Assembly: GCA_049800095.1 (NCBI GenBank)
Contig: JBARJD010000097.1
Span: 1-22,144 of the forward strand
DNA: 22,144 bases
Direction: 5' to 3'
From: JAKIWV01 sp049800095
Lineage (GTDB): Archaea; Thermoplasmatota; Thermoplasmata; Lutacidiplasmatales; UBA184
Shown here: one piece after another, positions 1-7,416 of the stretch
Layout: each line of letters begins with the position of its first letter
Numbering within the stretch: position 1 is the first letter of the stretch
The notes under the pieces: model-generated
The model's database searches: none
What the model was told of the DNA's origin: nothing
What the model saw: only the letters and a program-made list of their open reading frames with translations
Position numbers and translations under genes: made by a program

Positions 1-10
1 CCCTTCGCAC

Positions 11-40
11 CGTTTTCTAACGAGGGGGTCGTGTAACGGG
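11..40 (+). repeat. B-family repeat, copy 1
   Basis: This is a divergent copy of the motif TAACGACGGGGTTGTG, here with GAGGGGGTCG in place of GACGGGGTTG. The flanking TTTCTAACGA and GTGTAA parts match the other three copies at 13252, 14098 and 22113. All four copies lie in the same orientation. Its function is unknown. Confidence 0.6.
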
Positions 41-164
41 GGGGTCCCTCGATCAGGAAGGTGGGTCGCCGGAGAGCATGGTATAGAATCGGAAGAATCG
101 TGCGGTGCCTGGCCCCGATCCCCCCAGGAGGAGCGGGTAGGTGCACCTCATGCACCCAGCCACC

Positions 165-185
165 GGGGTGCCCAAAGTGCACCCC
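165..185. other. Perfect 7-bp inverted repeat GGGGTGC/GCACCCC
   Basis: The arms GGGGTGC (165-171) and GCACCCC (179-185) are separated by 7 bases. Another GGTGCACC palindrome lies at 140-147. The same octamer occurs twice upstream of cyclase A at 2413-2429, so the motif marks both ends of the cyclase A segment. It could be a protein-binding site or an RNA hairpin. Confidence 0.45.
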
Positions 186-272
186 CGCTCCGGAGGCCCC
201 CTGGATGGGAGAGTGGCGTCATCTCGCTTTCACGTAGTTGCGCAATCCCGCTCTCCTGATGATGGTCAGGTC

Positions 273-395
273 GGGGATATGAAGAATTCAGTAGTGTTCC
301 CCTCCGACACATTTTGCTGATTTCTCTCCGAGAAAAGGTGACGTCACATGCCGTGTGCGCGGGGTTTTGAACCAGCTACTTCTCTCCGACAACGG
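273..395 (+). repeat. R-family dispersed repeat, copy 1
   Basis: The core starts with GGGGATATGAAGAATTCAG, runs through CCCTCCGACAC, and ends in the small hairpin TTTCTCTCCGAGAAA (321-335). A distal part carries TTTTGAACC (365-373) and a second CTCCGACA (384-391). Upstream bases from about 213 (GTGGCGTC, CTCGCTTTC, AATCCCGCT) are shared with copy 2. The copy lies 3' of cyclase A. Confidence 0.85.
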
Positions 396-431
396 TTCTC
401 ATTCCTCGAGCAAGAGAGTTTGGGGGTGGCT

Positions 432-2351
432 TCATCCCCCGAGGTTCATCCTCCTTAGGAGCAGACCGAATCGAGGATCCGATCGCACTGGTTTGAGCAT
501 CGGCTCGGTACGCCAGGATTGAAGGGCCAGTTGGTGGCGTTCGAATGCCTTGTCTAGGCACTGGAAGCAGCCATCGAGGTCGCCGACTGCCGCATGCGCC
601 TGGGCAAGCACTTCCATGGGAGGCTTTTCAGCCTTCGACTCCTGATCGTGAATCAATTTCCAGGCCTCTTCTTGCTTCCCCATCGCCGAGTAAATCAAGG
701 TGCGGAGAAACCACTCCCGTTTGGATTCGAGCTCGTGCAGACGATCCGTCGTCTGAAGGGCTCCCTCAAAGTCCGCTCGGGCGTACTGGTAGTAGCAAAG
801 CATTCGAAGGAATTCGCTCCCCCTCGTGTCCAACGTTTTGAGCCGCTCCAATGCCACTTTTGCCTCGTCTAGCCTTCGAAGCGAAATCAACAGCTGCGGA
901 TGCGAAATGGCGAACTGCGTCGAATTCGGGTCCAATTCTTCGGCGAGAGCGAACTCTACGAGGGCCTCCTGGTTTCGTTCAAACACCCACAGTAGGTGCC
1001 CGTAATCCCAATGCGCGTATGAGTAACTCGGATTGAGAGACAAGGCACGCTCGAATTCCTTCTCCGCCCCGCTGTGGTCACAATCGTCCCATAGGATGAG
1101 AGCGAGCGAACAGTGTGCTTCCGCGAGGTCAGGATCTAGTTCCAAGGCTCGGTCGACGTGTTCTCGAATCGCCGGACTTCGGTCGCCTTGCGAAGGATCT
1201 CGAAAGTGCCACCACAGTTGGATTGTGGCATCAGCCAACCCAGAGTGGGCCCTCGCGTTCGCAGGATCCAGCGCCAGCGCGTGCTCGAACTGTTGTTTCG
1301 CTTCCCGAAAGACCTCTTCCGTCCAAACGGATTGGAGGCGGGATCTGCCTTTCAGATACGCAAGATAGGAATCCGGCCGAACGGGGGGCCGCACCTCAAG
1401 GCGGATCGCTTCTGTCGGTTGCAGCTCGATCTTTAACGCCTCTGCGACCTGAGTGGCCAGCTCCGACTGGACCGCGAAGGCATCGTCGATCTGTCGGTCG
1501 TACGATTTGGCCCAGACATGATCCTCGGACTCGGCGTCAACTAGCTGCGCGGTCACCCGCAGCCGATTTCCTGCCTTTCGTACGCTCCCTTCGAGAATCG
1601 ATGAAACACGGAGCTCGACCCCTATCTGGGAGATGCCTTTCGACGTAGACTTGTACGGCATCACCGACGTACGGGCGATCACGCGAAGCCCGCGCAGCTG
1701 AGATAGGACGGTGATCAGTTCTTCCGTCAGACCGTCCGCGAAGTAAAGGTCTGCAGGATCCGTGCTCATGTTGGTGAACGGGAGCACGGCGAGGCGAACC
1801 GGCCCGTTGCGGGCGGAGGATTGGCCGTGACCGCTCCACGGCAACACGATACGATAGATGTCAATCGGCCCTTGCAGTCCTTTCAGGGACGTCGAGGGCA
1901 TCTTTTCGAGCTGATTCGGAATCTTGTTTCGAATCTGACTGAACACCTCACCGGAAATGCAGATCCCGCCGGGCGGTGACAGCGGCTCGATCCGCGAGGC
2001 GATGTTAACTGCATCGCCAAAAATGTCGGTCTCGCGTTGTTCGACGTCCCCTAGGTGGATACCGACCCTCAGTTGGATGGGCGCAACACCAAGCTGGGAA
2101 TTCCGCTCGTGCAAGTGTTGTTGGATGTCGATCGCGCACTGGACCGCCCGCAGAGCACTATCGAATTCCGCGAGGAACCCATCCCCCATTGACTTGATCT
2201 CGCGACCCTGGTGCGCGGCGAATAGGGGACGGACGAGCCCCGCCTGCTCGTCTCGGAGCTTGAGGGCCTCCGTTTCGTTGGCCTGGGCCGCGGCCGTAGA
2301 CCCGACCATGTCGGTGAACATGATAGCGGCGAGTCGCCGGGTGGAGGCCAC
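432..2351 (-). CDS. Class III adenylyl cyclase-TolB-like-TPR protein (paralogue A)
   Basis: Predicted cytosolic cAMP-forming enzyme of 639 residues. The class III cyclase domain spans about residues 5-170. Both metal aspartates (D14 in FTDMV, D57 in GDGFL), adenine-specifying K53 and D109, and transition-state N116 and R120 are present, so it should be active and prefer ATP. Residues about 185-315 match the TolB-like N-domain usual in such proteins (AVLPFTNMS, YFADGLTEEL, VIARTSVM). Residues about 330-600 are TPR repeats ending in the common SDPRFGLLLRRM tail. No membrane segment is seen. The start is GTG at 2351, chosen because the TTAGATTAAG box at 2371-2380 sits exactly as in the two paralogues. 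It resembles paralogue 3 more than paralogue 2. The input signal, perhaps a partner bound by the TPRs, is unknown. Confidence 0.93.
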   Translation of the reverse strand: MASTRRLAAIMFTDMVGSTAAAQANETEALKLRDEQAGLVRPLFAAHQGREIKSMGDGFLAEFDSALRAVQCAIDIQQHLHERNSQLGVAPIQLRVGIHLGDVEQRETDIFGDAVNIASRIEPLSPPGGICISGEVFSQIRNKIPNQLEKMPSTSLKGLQGPIDIYRIVLPWSGHGQSSARNGPVRLAVLPFTNMSTDPADLYFADGLTEELITVLSQLRGLRVIARTSVMPYKSTSKGISQIGVELRVSSILEGSVRKAGNRLRVTAQLVDAESEDHVWAKSYDRQIDDAFAVQSELATQVAEALKIELQPTEAIRLEVRPPVRPDSYLAYLKGRSRLQSVWTEEVFREAKQQFEHALALDPANARAHSGLADATIQLWWHFRDPSQGDRSPAIREHVDRALELDPDLAEAHCSLALILWDDCDHSGAEKEFERALSLNPSYSYAHWDYGHLLWVFERNQEALVEFALAEELDPNSTQFAISHPQLLISLRRLDEAKVALERLKTLDTRGSEFLRMLCYYQYARADFEGALQTTDRLHELESKREWFLRTLIYSAMGKQEEAWKLIHDQESKAEKPPMEVLAQAHAAVGDLDGCFQCLDKAFERHQLALQSWRTEPMLKPVRSDPRFGLLLRRMNLGG

Positions 2352-2370
2352 GCCCCGAGAACGGCGTTTG

Positions 2371-2380
2371 TTAGATTAAG
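2371..2380 (-). promoter_or_regulatory. Leaderless promoter box of cyclase A
   Basis: TTAGATTAAG on the + strand (CTTAATCTAA on the coding strand) lies 20-29 bases upstream of the GTG start. The same box at the same distance precedes both other cyclases. Paralogues A and 2 also share the GAGAACGGC block between box and start. This spacing fits an archaeal TATA box serving a leaderless transcript. Confidence 0.7.
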
Positions 2381-2412
2381 CCCCCCTCCGCAAAAGGGGC
2401 CCAGTGGCGTCT

Positions 2413-2429
2413 GGTGCACCGGGTGCACC
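2413..2429. promoter_or_regulatory. Tandem GGTGCACC palindromes, possible operator
   Basis: Two identical 8-bp palindromes, GGTGCACC at 2413-2420 and 2422-2429, are separated by one base, 33 bases upstream of the cyclase A promoter box. An activator or repressor site is plausible. No equivalent pair is seen before cyclases 2 or 3, so any such control would be private to paralogue A. Confidence 0.4.
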
Positions 2430-2531
2430 CAGCGCTCGACGCGAGTACCTTTGTAACCTCGCTTTCGGAACATCGCGTAATCCCGCTATCGGGTAATCGT
2501 GCCATCCCGCCTTCCCGTTAGCGGTCAGGTG

Positions 2532-2594
2532 GGGGATATGAAGAATTCAGTAATGTCCCCCTCCGACACCTTTCGCCGATGTCTTGCTAAGAAA
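2532..2594 (+). repeat. R-family dispersed repeat, copy 2
   Basis: The core begins GGGGATATGAAGAATTCAG and has TCCCCCTCCGACACC. The second hairpin is degenerate (CTTGCTAAG instead of TTCTCGCCGAGAA). The distal TTTGAACC part is missing. An upstream extension from about 2404 (GTGGCGTC, CTCGCTTTC, AATCCCGCT) matches copy 1, so cyclase A lies between two long direct repeats. Confidence 0.85.
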
Positions 2595-2691
2595 AATCAG
2601 ACTCGTCCAGTTGCGCCCCAGGGAAGCGTACCGGCAAACTGTTCCTCCGGAAATGGTGGGAGCGGAGGGTTCGACGAGGGGTTGGTCCGAG

Positions 2692-2982
2692 TCATTCTGG
2701 GTCGCTGATTACTGCAACGTTTGAATCCGCATGCTTCAGGCGAATGGCGAGACGTGGGGCATATTCTGCCGAATTGTACCAAGCGTGGAAATCCTTCTTA
2801 GCGGGAAACTTGAAAATTACTAGGAGCCGGGGTTTCCAATTCCCTTCCATGACCTCGACGTCGTCGGAGGCGGCCAAGATTTCGCCGCCATGCTTCGCCA
2901 GGAGGTCAGAGTGACCCTCTACGTACTTCGCGAGCGCAGCATCGTCGTGCCACTCAACGTCGGCCACCATGTAGGCGGGCAT
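2692..2982 (-). CDS. DUF1330 family protein
   Basis: A 96-residue protein that matches the DUF1330 family in length and pattern: an N-terminal YMVADVEWHD strand, LAKYVEGHSDLLAKHGGEIL, the EVMEGNWKPRLLVIFKFP core, and AWYNSAEYAPRLAIR. The fold is a dimeric ferredoxin-like alpha+beta barrel. The biochemical role of the family is not established. The ATG at 2982 is preceded by GAGG, a weak Shine-Dalgarno sequence. It lies 127 bases downstream of cyclase 2 on the same strand, so it may be read through from that promoter. Confidence 0.85.
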   Translation of the reverse strand: MPAYMVADVEWHDDAALAKYVEGHSDLLAKHGGEILAASDDVEVMEGNWKPRLLVIFKFPAKKDFHAWYNSAEYAPRLAIRLKHADSNVAVISDPE

Positions 2983-3109
2983 GGATCCTCAGTTCGCGCA
3001 GTCTGCCGGTCGCCTTAACAATCGCGTTTGGGTCTCGGGGCGTCGGCGCCCTGGAGAGACCCCAATTCCCCCGGGTGACATGGCGCTTTTCCGAACCACG
3101 ACCGAAAAT

Positions 3110-5041
3110 TCAGCTGGAGATGCCATAGGATCTACGGAGCTTCTTGCGAAGAGCCGCAAATCTAGGATCACTCGCCATGTTCTGGTACGAGGGATCCTGA
3201 AGTTCGCCGGGACCCAGCCATTTGAGTTGGATCCCGTCCTCCGCGATCTGGAAAAATCGCTCCCGGTCACCAATCAGGGCGCAGGCATAAGATAACTGGT
3301 TACTCTGAAACCGCGCATCCGGGGAGTCGCTCTTGGCGACGATCGCGAGCGTCTCATCGATGAGTCGCGAAGCTTCTTCCTTGTTTCCCAAGTGAGCCTC
3401 GATTCGAGCCTGGAGGCTCTTGTACGCGATCTCGCTGCGCAACCTGCGGTATGTCTGCAGGTCCCGGTAGGCCTCCTCCCTTGATCCCTTGAGGGCCGTC
3501 AAAACGGCTCGACCGGCGTACGCCCAATGGAACCCGGGCTCCGTTTGTATGAGCTTCGTGCAAACGGCAAGGGCTTCGTCATTGCGGCCCATGAAGAAGT
3601 ACTCAGTACACAGGAAGAATGCTCGACCCGGTGGAAGCGGGTCCAGCTCGTAGGCTCTCTTGGCTTCCTCAAAGGACTCCTCCAGCCGGCCCAAGCCCCG
3701 CAAGATACTCGCGTACCACTCATGGGCGTCCGCGAGACTGGGGTTCAATAAAAGCGCCTTCTTGAGTTCGACTTCCGCGCCGGGGTAGTCGTCCACCATC
3801 ATCGTGTTGCCCAAGGCGACATGGGCCTCAGGCAGCGTCTCGTCCAGTTCGAGAGCCCGTCGGGCCAATGCCCGAGCCTTGTCGTACCCTTCCTTCATGT
3901 CGATGGACCCCCACTCCGCTGCTGAAGCGCAACAAAGCGCCAGCCCGGCCGTTGCTCGGGCCGACCCGGAGTCGATCTTCAGGGCGTCTTCGAACAGGAG
4001 CATCGCTTGCTCGTTCGATTCCCGGGTTGCTTTGTTCCACAGTGTCCGAGCTCGAAGGCAAAGAGCGTGAGCCTCCGGATTTTCGGCCAGGCCCTCCGCC
4101 CGAGGGGTGGGAAGTTTCAACGCCTCCGCGATCTTGCGCGCGATGTCGGACTGTGTCTCGAAGACGTTTTCCATGCTCCCATCGTAGCTCTGAGCCCAGA
4201 GATGGGCATCACGTTCGCTGTCGATGAGTTGAACCGTGATGCGTACCCGATTTCCGGACTTCCGCACACTCCCTTCGAGCAGCTTGCCCGCCTTCAGTTC
4301 GCGCCCGATCTCGATCATGCTCTTCGAGGTCTGCTTGTACCTCATCGCCGAGGTCCGCGAGATCACGCTGAGGCCGCTGATCCCCGATACCATCGAAATG
4401 ATCTCATCCGTCATGCCGTCGGCGAAATACTCGTCGCCCGGGGCTGGGCTGAAGTTGGCGAGGGGAAGAATCGCGATCCGGTTCCGATCGACTTCGGACA
4501 ACCCGGCCCCGCCCCCCTCCGCCCAAGGCATCACCACTTTGAACACTTCTACGGGCGCAATCACGTTCTTGAGCGGCTTGGCCCCCAAGCTCATCAGGGG
4601 AAGCTCGAACTTGTTCTGAACCTGGTCGTAGACCTGGCGAGTGATGCAAACACCACCGGCTTCCGCGAGGGGCTCGATCCGCGACGCCACGTTGACCGCG
4701 TCTCCCGTGATGTCGCCCTCGGTTTCCACCACGTCCCCCAGGTGGAGGCCCACCCGAAGGAGTACCTGTCGCTCCGACTGTCGAGAGAAGTTTGCCTCGC
4801 GGCTCGTCCGCTGAATCTCGTAAGCGCATCGTACGGCCTCGAGCGCGTTCGTGAACTCCACGAGGAAGCCGTCTCCGATGGTCTTGACTTCCTTGCCTGC
4901 GTGCCGCTGGAAGATGGGTCGGAGCATCGCCCGTTGTTCGTCGAGTAACTCCAGGGAGAGCGTTTCGTTCCGCTGACCCAGCGCTGTAAACCCCACCATA
5001 TCGGTGAACATGATGGCGGCGAGGCGACGGTTGGGGGCCAC
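3110..5041 (-). CDS. Class III adenylyl cyclase-TolB-like-TPR protein (paralogue 2)
   Basis: A 643-residue paralogue with the same three-part architecture as cyclase A. The cyclase domain, about residues 5-170, keeps metal D14 and D57, adenine-specifying K53 and D110, and N117 and R121, so an intact ATP-cyclising enzyme is expected. The TolB-like domain (about 190-315) has AILPLANFSPAPGDEYFADGM and VISRTSAMRYK. TPR repeats run to the C-terminus with the DPRFAALRKKLRR tail. It is the most divergent of the three: ITGDAVN replaces IFGD(A/S)VN, and a longer insert precedes the TolB part. No membrane segment is seen. The GTG start at 5041 is set by the box at 5061-5070. DUF1330 follows downstream. 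R copies 2 and 3 bracket the pair. Confidence 0.93.
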   Translation of the reverse strand: MAPNRRLAAIMFTDMVGFTALGQRNETLSLELLDEQRAMLRPIFQRHAGKEVKTIGDGFLVEFTNALEAVRCAYEIQRTSREANFSRQSERQVLLRVGLHLGDVVETEGDITGDAVNVASRIEPLAEAGGVCITRQVYDQVQNKFELPLMSLGAKPLKNVIAPVEVFKVVMPWAEGGGAGLSEVDRNRIAILPLANFSPAPGDEYFADGMTDEIISMVSGISGLSVISRTSAMRYKQTSKSMIEIGRELKAGKLLEGSVRKSGNRVRITVQLIDSERDAHLWAQSYDGSMENVFETQSDIARKIAEALKLPTPRAEGLAENPEAHALCLRARTLWNKATRESNEQAMLLFEDALKIDSGSARATAGLALCCASAAEWGSIDMKEGYDKARALARRALELDETLPEAHVALGNTMMVDDYPGAEVELKKALLLNPSLADAHEWYASILRGLGRLEESFEEAKRAYELDPLPPGRAFFLCTEYFFMGRNDEALAVCTKLIQTEPGFHWAYAGRAVLTALKGSREEAYRDLQTYRRLRSEIAYKSLQARIEAHLGNKEEASRLIDETLAIVAKSDSPDARFQSNQLSYACALIGDRERFFQIAEDGIQLKWLGPGELQDPSYQNMASDPRFAALRKKLRRSYGISS

Positions 5042-5060
5042 GGCCCGAGAACGGCATTCG

Positions 5061-5070
5061 TTAGATTAAG
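5061..5070 (-). promoter_or_regulatory. Leaderless promoter box of cyclase 2
   Basis: TTAGATTAAG (+ strand view) lies 20-29 bases before the GTG start. The adjacent GAGAACGGC block is shared with the cyclase A promoter. The resemblance exceeds that expected from a box alone and implies common ancestry or common control. Confidence 0.7.
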
Positions 5071-5218
5071 CCCCGCGTCCCGGAGGAGGCGCTGGGCTGG
5101 CTAACTGATTCATCATATCTGGGGTCTGGAGTGTCCGACCGCATCGGGAAATCTTGTAATCACGATTTCTCGATTTCGTGTAGCCCCGTAATCGCGCTTT
5201 CCCGCTGGCGATCCTGTC

Positions 5219-5278
5219 GGGGATATGAAGAATTCAGTAGTGTCCCCCTCCGACACCTTCTCGCTATTCCGTCAAGGG
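5219..5278 (+). repeat. R-family dispersed repeat, copy 3
   Basis: The first half is consensus (GGGGATATGAAGAATTCAG, then TCCCCCTCCGACACC). The second hairpin is eroded (TCGCTATTCCGTCAAG) and no TTTGAACC part follows. It ends about 40 bases from the stop of the MBL gene. Upstream, GTAATCGCGCTTTCCCGC at about 5188-5205 weakly resembles the extension seen in copies 1 and 2. Confidence 0.8.
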
Positions 5279-5318
5279 TCCAAGAAGAGCACCAGCTGGC
5301 CGCGCAAACCCGAGCGGG

Positions 5319-6194
5319 TCATTGAGATGGAGCTCCGCCCCTTGCCCCACGGGCCGAAGTCCACAGCATACCCGGGTTGACTCGATCTGGATACAGACGG
5401 AGCATCCGGTCGTACAGCTCCTCCGTGGTTGCCGCCATCCCGTCCAGTCGGTCAAAATCGCGGATATACTGCCGTGTTTCTTCAATGATCCCGGGGCTGT
5501 CCTCTCTTCCGGGTCGCTTGTGTCCTGCAACGACAACTGCAGGATGGAGGGATTCGATCTTGTCGAGGGCTGCGAGCCACTCGCGGCGCTTGGGGGGAGG
5601 GGATTCTACAAAGTACAGGTGTGCATCGTTGTAAGCGACGTCCCCGGCGACAACGAGGCCGATGGATGGGACATGGAGACAGGTACAGTGATCCGAATCC
5701 CCGTGACCGACGTCCACGGAAACCAATTCCTGCCCTTCAAGGGAGATCGTGTTCCCCTGCAGAACGTCGGCGATCACGAGACGGTCCGGGATCTGACCGG
5801 GAAAGCTCTTCTCCCACCACTGGAGAACCTCCGGAGACTTGCGCTGGCGCATGACGTCCACTACCTCGGGAGTGGCGACCGCCTTCGCATTGGGAAACCG
5901 GCGCAAGATCGCACCTGTGCCGAACCAGTGGTCCCCGTGGCCATGCGTGATGTACACCGTGGTGAGATTTTTGCCGCTCGCGGCGATCCAATCGATCAGG
6001 GCGTTGGTCTGTTCCACCGTCATAAATGCGTCGACCAACGCAGCATCCCGCTTGCCGTAGATCAGCGTCGAAGCGATGGGCTGCCACACCATCGCCTTCT
6101 GACCCGGAGGATGGTCGGTGGCGACCATGGGTATGCTGGGCGTCACGAAAACGTCCCATCCGAGAGGGCTTTCTTGAGTCCCGCTGTCGGTCAT
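5319..6194 (-). CDS. Metallo-beta-lactamase-fold hydrolase
   Basis: A 291-residue MBL-fold protein. The zinc motif THGHGDHWFG (HxHxDH) is complete. Downstream metal ligands fit DVGHGDSDHC and the Asp of VVAGDVAYND, and a late AGHKRPG supplies the final His. No signal peptide is seen, so it should be cytosolic. Similar proteins hydrolyse lactones, thioesters or other small esters; the substrate cannot be inferred. The start is taken as ATG at 6194 (MTDSGTQES). The open frame extends upstream to 6629, but that part is compositionally odd and antisense to the tautomerase gene. It lies 74 bases downstream of the tautomerase gene, probably in one transcription unit. Confidence 0.88.
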   Translation of the reverse strand: MTDSGTQESPLGWDVFVTPSIPMVATDHPPGQKAMVWQPIASTLIYGKRDAALVDAFMTVEQTNALIDWIAASGKNLTTVYITHGHGDHWFGTGAILRRFPNAKAVATPEVVDVMRQRKSPEVLQWWEKSFPGQIPDRLVIADVLQGNTISLEGQELVSVDVGHGDSDHCTCLHVPSIGLVVAGDVAYNDAHLYFVESPPPKRREWLAALDKIESLHPAVVVAGHKRPGREDSPGIIEETRQYIRDFDRLDGMAATTEELYDRMLRLYPDRVNPGMLWTSARGARGGAPSQ

Positions 6195-6268
6195 GCTTCT
6201 AGCCAAATCGCCGGTTCTTCCGAGTCCTCGTACGGATTTTTGCCACCCGAAAGGCTCCACCGAATGAG

Positions 6269-6715
6269 CTAGGTTCCCGTGGGCGGATTCTTGGCCAGCG
6301 CGGCCAATTGACTCCGGGCCGCTTGGGCGATGTCTGACCCGGTGTTCGCGTGGCCGCTGATTCCCCAGCCGCCTTCGGGAGACTCCGTGATCAGCACCCA
6401 GGTACGTTCCGCCAACGTCGGGTCCCCTGCGGCCTTCGCCACAATATCGGTCAGTTCTTGGACCACCCCGAGCTGTTTGTCTCGGTTTAAGACGCCCACC
6501 GGTGTCAGGACCTGCACTCGGACGTAGTTGCGATCTCCGTCCACGTTGGAAAGCGAATCGGCGGGCAGGTCGTGGACGAACGCCGCCGTGTTCTTGCGAA
6601 ACAGGGGCAGGTTCGGAACCTTCTCCCACCGCATAACGGCGGCGGCGAGACCCTGCGCCAGGGCGTGCTTATCGGCGAAGGTCCCAGCACTGGCGTACAC
6701 ATCGATCATCGGCAT
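6269..6715 (-). CDS. Tautomerase superfamily protein
   Basis: A 148-residue protein beginning MPMIDVY. Removal of Met would expose Pro1, the catalytic base of the 4-oxalocrotonate tautomerase/MIF superfamily. It has two beta-alpha-beta halves: IDVYASAGTFADKHALAQGL, then VRVQVLTPVGVLNRDKQLGVVQELTDIV. The length suits the fused-dimer members (cis-CaaD/MIF-like). The C-terminal part contains WVLITESPEGGWGISG, a usual tautomerase ending. The start ATG at 6715 has a strong Shine-Dalgarno GGAGGA six bases upstream. It is first in a unit with the MBL hydrolase and diverges from TetR; a repressor-type palindrome lies between them. Confidence 0.85.
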   Translation of the reverse strand: MPMIDVYASAGTFADKHALAQGLAAAVMRWEKVPNLPLFRKNTAAFVHDLPADSLSNVDGDRNYVRVQVLTPVGVLNRDKQLGVVQELTDIVAKAAGDPTLAERTWVLITESPEGGWGISGHANTGSDIAQAARSQLAALAKNPPTGT

Positions 6716-6734
6716 GGGGAATCCTCCGGCGTAT

Positions 6735-6750
6735 TATGACGACAGTCATA
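6735..6750. promoter_or_regulatory. Likely TetR operator in the divergent promoter
   Basis: A perfect inverted repeat, TATGAC (6735-6740), spacer GACA, GTCATA (6745-6750), lies between the tautomerase and TetR genes. It overlaps the AT-rich CTATATGAC stretch that would serve as box A for the tautomerase-MBL unit. The position suits repression of the minus-strand unit by the adjacent TetR protein. Confidence 0.6.
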
Positions 6751-6788
6751 TAGTTGCCGACCGTTCTCATACCCCGTTGCGCGCAATA

Positions 6789-6804
6789 GCACCTTGATAG
6801 GTGC
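6789..6804. promoter_or_regulatory. Second inverted repeat upstream of TetR
   Basis: A perfect GCACCT (6789-6794), TGAT, AGGTGC (6799-6804) inverted repeat has the same 6-4-6 geometry as the site at 6735 but a different sequence. It lies 12 bases before the TetR start codon. It could be an autoregulatory operator or a small leader hairpin. Confidence 0.4.
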
Positions 6805-6816
6805 GGTACCAAATGG

Positions 6817-7398
6817 GTGGGCCCCATGGGGAAGGACAGTCGGGACCGAATGGTGGCCAGCGCGGCCTCGCTCATCGGTTCCCGAGGAGTGAAGGCCACC
6901 TCATTTACCGAGGTTCTGAAGGACAGTCGAGCGCCTCGCGGATCGATTTATCACCACTTCCCAGGGGGAAAACGTCAGCTCGTCGGGGACGCGCTGCATC
7001 GGACAACGGCAGAGATACTGGCCTACCAACGAACCTGCACGGCCGACTCGGCCGCCGGCGTCTTGGAGCACTTTGTGGATCTGTTCCGCCAGTCACTCAC
7101 TTCTACTCAATGTCGCGCCGGGTGTCCGGTCGCGGGGGTGGTGATCGACGCGTACGGAGATCAGGGCACTCTTCGGGCGACCGCGCGGGAAAGCTTCCGG
7201 TCCTGGATTGCCCTCCTCACGGAACAACTCGTCGGCGTCGGGTTGACGCTTACCGAGGCCCGTTCACTCTCGGTGACCACACTCGCGTCCGTTGAGGGAG
7301 GACTCATCCTTTGCCGAGCCGAAGGTACTGTCGCTCCCCTCGAACTGATCGCCCGGCAACTTCAGTCCTTGGCGTCCTCTCCGAAGCGCAAGCACTGA
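6817..7398 (+). CDS. TetR/AcrR family transcriptional repressor (LmrA/YxaF-like)
   Basis: A 193-residue dimeric one-component regulator. The N-terminal TetR helix-turn-helix, about residues 8-55, has ASLIGSRGVKATSFTEVL and the recognition helix APRGSIYHHFPGGKRQL. The C-terminal domain carries the CRAGCPVAGVV motif typical of the LmrA/YxaF branch, whose members control multidrug exporters and bind small hydrophobic effectors. The start is drawn at GTG 6817; ATG at 6826 is equally good and removes only three residues. The exporter gene begins 18 bases downstream and the tautomerase-MBL unit diverges upstream, so it probably controls both arms through the palindromes at 6735 and 6789. Confidence 0.92.
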   Translation: MGPMGKDSRDRMVASAASLIGSRGVKATSFTEVLKDSRAPRGSIYHHFPGGKRQLVGDALHRTTAEILAYQRTCTADSAAGVLEHFVDLFRQSLTSTQCRAGCPVAGVVIDAYGDQGTLRATARESFRSWIALLTEQLVGVGLTLTEARSLSVTTLASVEGGLILCRAEGTVAPLELIARQLQSLASSPKRKH

Positions 7399-7416
7399 GG
7401 CGGGTCTGAGGCGGGG

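Larger units (their letters stand above)
1..431. other. Intergenic region left of cyclase A
   Basis: No credible gene is seen in this stretch, although it could hold the end of something outside the window. It contains a B-family repeat at 11-40, a GTGCAC-rich patch at 140-185 that includes a perfect hairpin, and the first R-family repeat at 273-395 with an upstream extension from about 213. The short reading frames here have no family features and overlap the repeats. Confidence 0.6.
2352..2691. other. Intergenic region between DUF1330 gene and cyclase A
   Basis: This stretch holds the cyclase A promoter box (2371-2380), a double GGTGCACC palindrome (2413-2429) and R copy 2 with its upstream extension (2404-2594). 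The remainder, about 2595-2691, shows nothing recognisable. Confidence 0.6.

Noticed and set aside
4007..4948. 313-residue open frame on the + strand
   Set aside because: It is antisense to the well-supported cyclase 2 gene and has no recognisable domain.
6195..6629. Upstream extension of the MBL gene (to 436 residues)
   Set aside because: The extra 145 residues are Arg/Gly-rich, overlap the tautomerase gene in another frame, and have no MBL similarity. The domain fits a start at 6194.
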